A DNA stretch of 8,926 bases, from positions 1-8,926 of the forward strand of contig JAIFMT010000018.1 of assembly GCA_020048295.1 (NCBI GenBank), given 5' to 3'. Both the position numbers and the translations under genes were made by a program. Shown here in pieces: positions 6,516 to 8,926 of this stretch; positions within the stretch are counted from its first letter, which is position 1, and the number at the start of each line of letters is the position of its first letter. A model generated the notes under the pieces. It ran no database searches, was not told the DNA's origin, and saw nothing but the letters and a program-made list of their open reading frames with translations. The DNA comes from Rhodoferax sp. (GTDB lineage: Bacteria; Pseudomonadota; Gammaproteobacteria; Burkholderiales; Burkholderiaceae).

Positions 6516-7283
6516 CTAGCCGCGCAGAAAAAACAGCGCGCTCATCACCAGCCCGGTGGCAACCACCCCACGGCGTACCCAGTGCGGTGGCAGGCGCTTG
6601 GACCAGCGCGCGCCCCAAAAACCGCCCAGGCTGGCGGCGGCCATCATCAGCAGGCCTTCGCGCCAGGCAATGGCACCGGCCAGCACAAAGGCCGCTACCG
6701 ACAACCACGACAGCACCAGCGAGTTGAGATTCTTCAGCGCGTTGGCGGTGTTGATGCGTGCCTCGCCCGTCACCGCATACAGCGCCAGCAGCAAAATGCC
6801 CAGACCGCCATTGAAATAGCCGCCGTAAATCGCCACCAGCGCCAGGCCCGGGTCGCGCCAGCGCGCCAGCCGGTCGGCGGCCTGCGCGTGCTGGCCGAGT
6901 CGGCGGGCAATCAGCGGGCCGGCTGCAAACAGCGCGGTGGCAAACAACAGCAGCCACGGCACGATGGCTGAAAACAGCTTTGCCGGGGTCACCAGCAGCA
7001 GCAGGGCGCCGGCCACGCCGCCAGCGGCCGAAATCGCCATTTCACGCTTGAGCCGCGCCATGGGCAGGCTGCGCAACTCGGGCCGAAAACCCAGCGTGCT
7101 GCCCAGGTAGCCGGGGCTGACCGCCAGCGCGCTGGTGGCGTTGGCCATGATGGGCGGCATGCCGGTGAACACCAGCGCCGGCAAGGTCAAAAAACTGCCG
7201 CCGCCGGCAATGGCGTTGAGCACGCCTGCAGCAAAGGCGGCGCTGGCCAGCAGCAAGGCAGTCAGCAGGACATCAGGGGACAT
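6516..7283 (-). CDS. TauE/SafE family (DUF81) membrane permease (255 aa)
   Basis: Integral inner-membrane protein of the sulfite exporter TauE/SafE family. Members export or move small sulfur or organic anions; the substrate here cannot be told from sequence. The family's two-fold repeat is visible: a Gly-rich NAIAGGGSFLTLPAL in the first half (23-37) and YGGYFNGGLGILLLAL in the second half (153-168). About seven to eight hydrophobic segments are seen (roughly 5-40, 50-62, 82-99, 104-125, 146-170, 187-206, 210-225, 237-253). A cationic loop lies near 124-143. Length is normal for the family (about 250). The ATG at 7283 has a weak GAG about 9 bases upstream. It is followed after 73 bases by the c-di-GMP gene on the same strand and preceded by the unknown gene with repeat copy 2 between, so co-transcription is possible but not shown. 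Confidence 0.92.
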   Translation of the reverse strand: MSPDVLLTALLLASAAFAAGVLNAIAGGGSFLTLPALVFTGMPPIMANATSALAVSPGYLGSTLGFRPELRSLPMARLKREMAISAAGGVAGALLLLVTPAKLFSAIVPWLLLFATALFAAGPLIARRLGQHAQAADRLARWRDPGLALVAIYGGYFNGGLGILLLALYAVTGEARINTANALKNLNSLVLSWLSVAAFVLAGAIAWREGLLMMAAASLGGFWGARWSKRLPPHWVRRGVVATGLVMSALFFLRG

Positions 7284-7319
7284 GGGCGCACTCTTTGCAG
7301 TTTGATAATAATGGTGTTT

Positions 7320-7373
7320 TTGGCTTCTAGCCCTTATGCAGAATGTGCTGATAGCTATTAATTAAATAGCTAT
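7320..7373 (+). repeat. AT-rich dispersed intergenic element, copy 2, with perfect hairpin
   Basis: It starts TTGGCTTCTAGCCCTTATG and matches copy 1 at 3058 in 17 of the first 19 bases, with AGCTAT at the same offset. It ends in a perfect 9-bp inverted repeat, ATAGCTATT (7351-7359) and AATAGCTAT (7365-7373), with a 5-base loop. The arms contain the self-complementary ATAGCTAT. It occupies most of the 94 bases between the stop of the unknown gene (7378) and the permease start (7283), so it would lie in the permease leader or promoter region. It could act as a transcription or mRNA signal, or be a non-autonomous mobile remnant. Confidence 0.7.
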
Positions 7374-7377
7374 TGGT

Positions 7378-7857
7378 TCACTCTGCCTGCGGCCTGGCAA
7401 AACCATTTTCAACCCACGCCAGCGCACTGCTGCGGCTGAGCTTGAACGATGGCGGCACGCGCGCCTGGGCCAGCAGCTCATCGAACGCATTGCGGGCGCT
7501 CAGCGTGGCCGAGGGGTTGTCTTCATCGGGCGCGATGTCAAGCTGCACGGTCACTGCGCCACGCTCTGTGGCGAGCGTGATGCTGGGGTGCAGCGAGGCA
7601 TGCAGTTGCTGTTGCTGGCGGCGCACAAATTCGCCAGCCGTCTTGACCAGCGTGATGAAAGCGCTGCCGTCGAGTGGCTTGGGGTTCTTTTTGTCGCGCC
7701 CCATGGTCCAGGGGCCCACCAGCGCTGGCTCGGTCTGACCATCGCGGGTCATGGCCACGGCCCAGCCGTCATCGTCTTCGTTTTTGATGACTCGTGCGGT
7801 CCAGCCATCGGCGCGCCACAGGCGTGGCTCCTGTAATTTCTCGGGTGAATCAGTCAA
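7378..7857 (-). CDS. Conserved hypothetical protein (about 159 aa)
   Basis: I cannot assign a function or named domain. The protein is hydrophilic with no signal peptide or membrane segment, so it is probably cytoplasmic. Its most distinctive part is the N-terminal half: RLWRADGWTARVIKNEDDDG, then GPWTMGRDKKNPKPLD, then a helix with a Gln run (FVRRQQQQLHASL). The C-terminus reads SRSSALAWVENGFARPQAE. I have an impression of similar proteins in other Comamonadaceae starting near MTDSPEK, which is why I choose the TTG at 7857; GGA lies 6 bases upstream. The frame remains open to another TTG at 7884, but those extra nine residues (MPCNTHGCP) look non-coding. No in-frame ATG exists in the first part. 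It is divergent from the glycosyltransferase gene and on the same strand as the permease downstream. Confidence 0.75.
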   Translation of the reverse strand: MTDSPEKLQEPRLWRADGWTARVIKNEDDDGWAVAMTRDGQTEPALVGPWTMGRDKKNPKPLDGSAFITLVKTAGEFVRRQQQQLHASLHPSITLATERGAVTVQLDIAPDEDNPSATLSARNAFDELLAQARVPPSFKLSRSSALAWVENGFARPQAE

Positions 7858-7991
7858 GGGGCATCCGTGGGTGTTGCAAGGCAAGAAGGGTCAGATAGGT
7901 CCTGAATGCTAACCGCCATCGCACCGGCTCCAGCCGACTGCCACACTGTTTTCACGCAACAGTCATCAACCGTTCATAGACTGCAGCGCAC
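7858..7991. promoter_or_regulatory. Divergent intergenic region with a 6-bp inverted repeat
   Basis: This region lies between the minus-strand unknown gene and the plus-strand glycosyltransferase, so it should carry both promoters. A perfect inverted repeat, ACTGTT (7945-7950) and AACAGT (7958-7963), with a 7-base spacer sits 28 bases before the glycosyltransferase ATG and could be an operator or small hairpin. No clear sigma-70 boxes or strong Shine-Dalgarno site could be picked. Confidence 0.35.
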
Positions 7992-8926
7992 ATGAAAACC
8001 GTTGAACTCCTCTATTTCAATGCCGGCGGTGGCCACCGTGCGGCCGCGCTGGCGCTCGAAAACGTCATGCAGGGTGAGCGTTGGCAAGTGCGTTTGACGA
8101 ATCTGACCGAGATGCTTGACCCGCGCGATCAGTTCCGCAAATATGCCGGCATCGCCCCAGAAGACGTTTACAACAAGCGTCTGGCCAGTGGTTTTACGCT
8201 GGGGCTGACACAAGAGCTCAAGCTGCTGCAGTACCTGATCAAGCTGGGCCACAAAACGCTGGTCGGCAAGATGCAGCCCTACTGGCAGGTGGCGCAGCCC
8301 GACCTGGTGGTGTCGCTGATTCCCAACTTCAACCGCGCGCTGTGTGAAAGTGTCACGCAGACCTTGCCGGGGGTGCCCTATGTCACGGTGTTGACCGACA
8401 TGGCGGATCACCCACCGCACTTCTGGATCGAGCCCGACCAGCCGCAGCACCTGATTTGCGGCACCGCGCATGCCGCGGCGCAAGCGCTGGCCGCGGGTTG
8501 CCCGCCAACGCGCATTCACCGTGCCTCGGGGATGATTTTGCGGCCCTCGTTTTACCAGATGGCAGCGCTGGACCGTGTGGCTGAGCGCCGCAAGCACGGC
8601 CTGGCAGAAGACGCGCCGGTCGGCCTGGTGCTATTTGGTGGGCATGGCTCGGCCGCCATGAAACGCATCGCCGCCAATGCGCCCGACACGCCGCTGATCC
8701 TGATGTGCGGCAAAAACGCCGCGCTGGCCAAGGCCTTGCGCGCCATGCCAGCGCGCGCGCCGCGCGTGGTGGTCGAATTCACCCCCGATGTGGCTTACTG
8801 GATGCGACTCGCCGACTTCTTTATTGGCAAACCCGGCCCGGGCAGCCTGAGCGAAGCCGTGCACATGGGGCTGCCGGTGATCGTCACCCGCAACGCCTGG
8901 ACCATGCCGCAAGAGCGCTGGAACAC
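7992..8926 (+). CDS. MGDG-synthase-like glycosyltransferase (GT28 type), C-terminus cut off by window edge
   Basis: My translation from ATG at 7992 stays open to the right edge (311 codons). The N-terminus (VELLYFNAGGGHRAAALAL) matches the MGDG-synthase N-terminal domain, in which a Gly-rich loop plus His (G12-G14, H15) marks the acceptor side. The second Rossmann half has LFGGHGS (214-220) and the GT28 sugar-nucleotide-binding block GKPGPGSLSEA (279-289), with E288 as the typical ribose-contacting residue. Relatives include plant and cyanobacterial galactolipid synthases and Bacillus UgtP, which transfer a sugar from a UDP-sugar to diacylglycerol at the membrane face. Donor and acceptor here are unknown; a glycolipid product is an inference. 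No signal peptide is seen, in line with a peripheral membrane enzyme. The Shine-Dalgarno site is weak. Expected full length is about 370-400 residues, so most of the gene is present. Confidence 0.85.
   Translation, partial: MKTVELLYFNAGGGHRAAALALENVMQGERWQVRLTNLTEMLDPRDQFRKYAGIAPEDVYNKRLASGFTLGLTQELKLLQYLIKLGHKTLVGKMQPYWQVAQPDLVVSLIPNFNRALCESVTQTLPGVPYVTVLTDMADHPPHFWIEPDQPQHLICGTAHAAAQALAAGCPPTRIHRASGMILRPSFYQMAALDRVAERRKHGLAEDAPVGLVLFGGHGSAAMKRIAANAPDTPLILMCGKNAALAKALRAMPARAPRVVVEFTPDVAYWMRLADFFIGKPGPGSLSEAVHMGLPVIVTRNAWTMPQERWN

Noticed and set aside
7974..8912. Minus-strand open frames opposite the glycosyltransferase
   Set aside because: The plus frame has GT28 motifs throughout; the reverse translations look like GC-biased noise.
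1..8926. CRISPR array, defence island, prophage or insertion sequence
   Set aside because: No regularly spaced repeats, no transposase, integrase or nuclease motifs, and uniform GC-rich coding DNA throughout.
6516..8926. A sulfur-metabolism operon centred on the permease
   Set aside because: No sulfur enzyme is encoded nearby; TauE/SafE family membership alone does not give the substrate.

Overview
The window looks like chromosomal DNA of a Betaproteobacterium, most likely a member of the Comamonadaceae close to Rhodoferax, Polaromonas or Acidovorax. The reasons are high GC content with strong GC bias at third codon positions, a DUF3079 gene, and two copies of an AT-rich intergenic element with the core 'TTGGCYTCTAG' that I recall from genomes of this family. 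The taxonomic placement is an inference. Genes are packed tightly and no gene-free stretch exceeds about 140 bases. I see no rRNA, tRNA, CRISPR array, insertion sequence or phage gene.

Layout. (1) 1-2540, minus strand: a large soluble hybrid sensor histidine kinase (three PAS domains, HisKA, HATPase, REC, start of a second REC) that runs off the left edge. (2) 2638-3051, plus strand: a small acidic protein of unknown function, divergent from the kinase. (3) 3058-3106: AT-rich repeat copy 1, between convergent genes. (4) Minus-strand run from 7857 down to 3108: an unknown protein of about 159 residues, repeat copy 2, a TauE/SafE-type permease, a 1036-residue c-di-GMP protein, and a small Cys-rich DUF3079 protein whose ATG overlaps the stop of the c-di-GMP gene. 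(5) 7992-8926, plus strand: a monogalactosyldiacylglycerol-synthase-like glycosyltransferase, cut by the right edge.

The centrepiece is the c-di-GMP protein, read as bacteriohemerythrin - PAS - PAS - GGDEF - EAL - CZB. The complete diiron ligand set is at the N-terminus and a complete chemoreceptor-type zinc-binding signature (His, Cys, His-x3-His) is at the C-terminus, with GGDEF and EAL between them. The EAL site looks intact. The GGDEF domain keeps its signature motif but lacks the I-site and one guanine-contact residue, so a net phosphodiesterase controlled by O2/redox state and zinc/thiol state is the simplest reading. It is translationally coupled to the small five-cysteine protein, which suggests a two-gene metal/redox signalling unit. 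With the multi-PAS hybrid kinase nearby, the window is rich in cytoplasmic sensing proteins, but no sequence evidence ties the kinase to the c-di-GMP protein.
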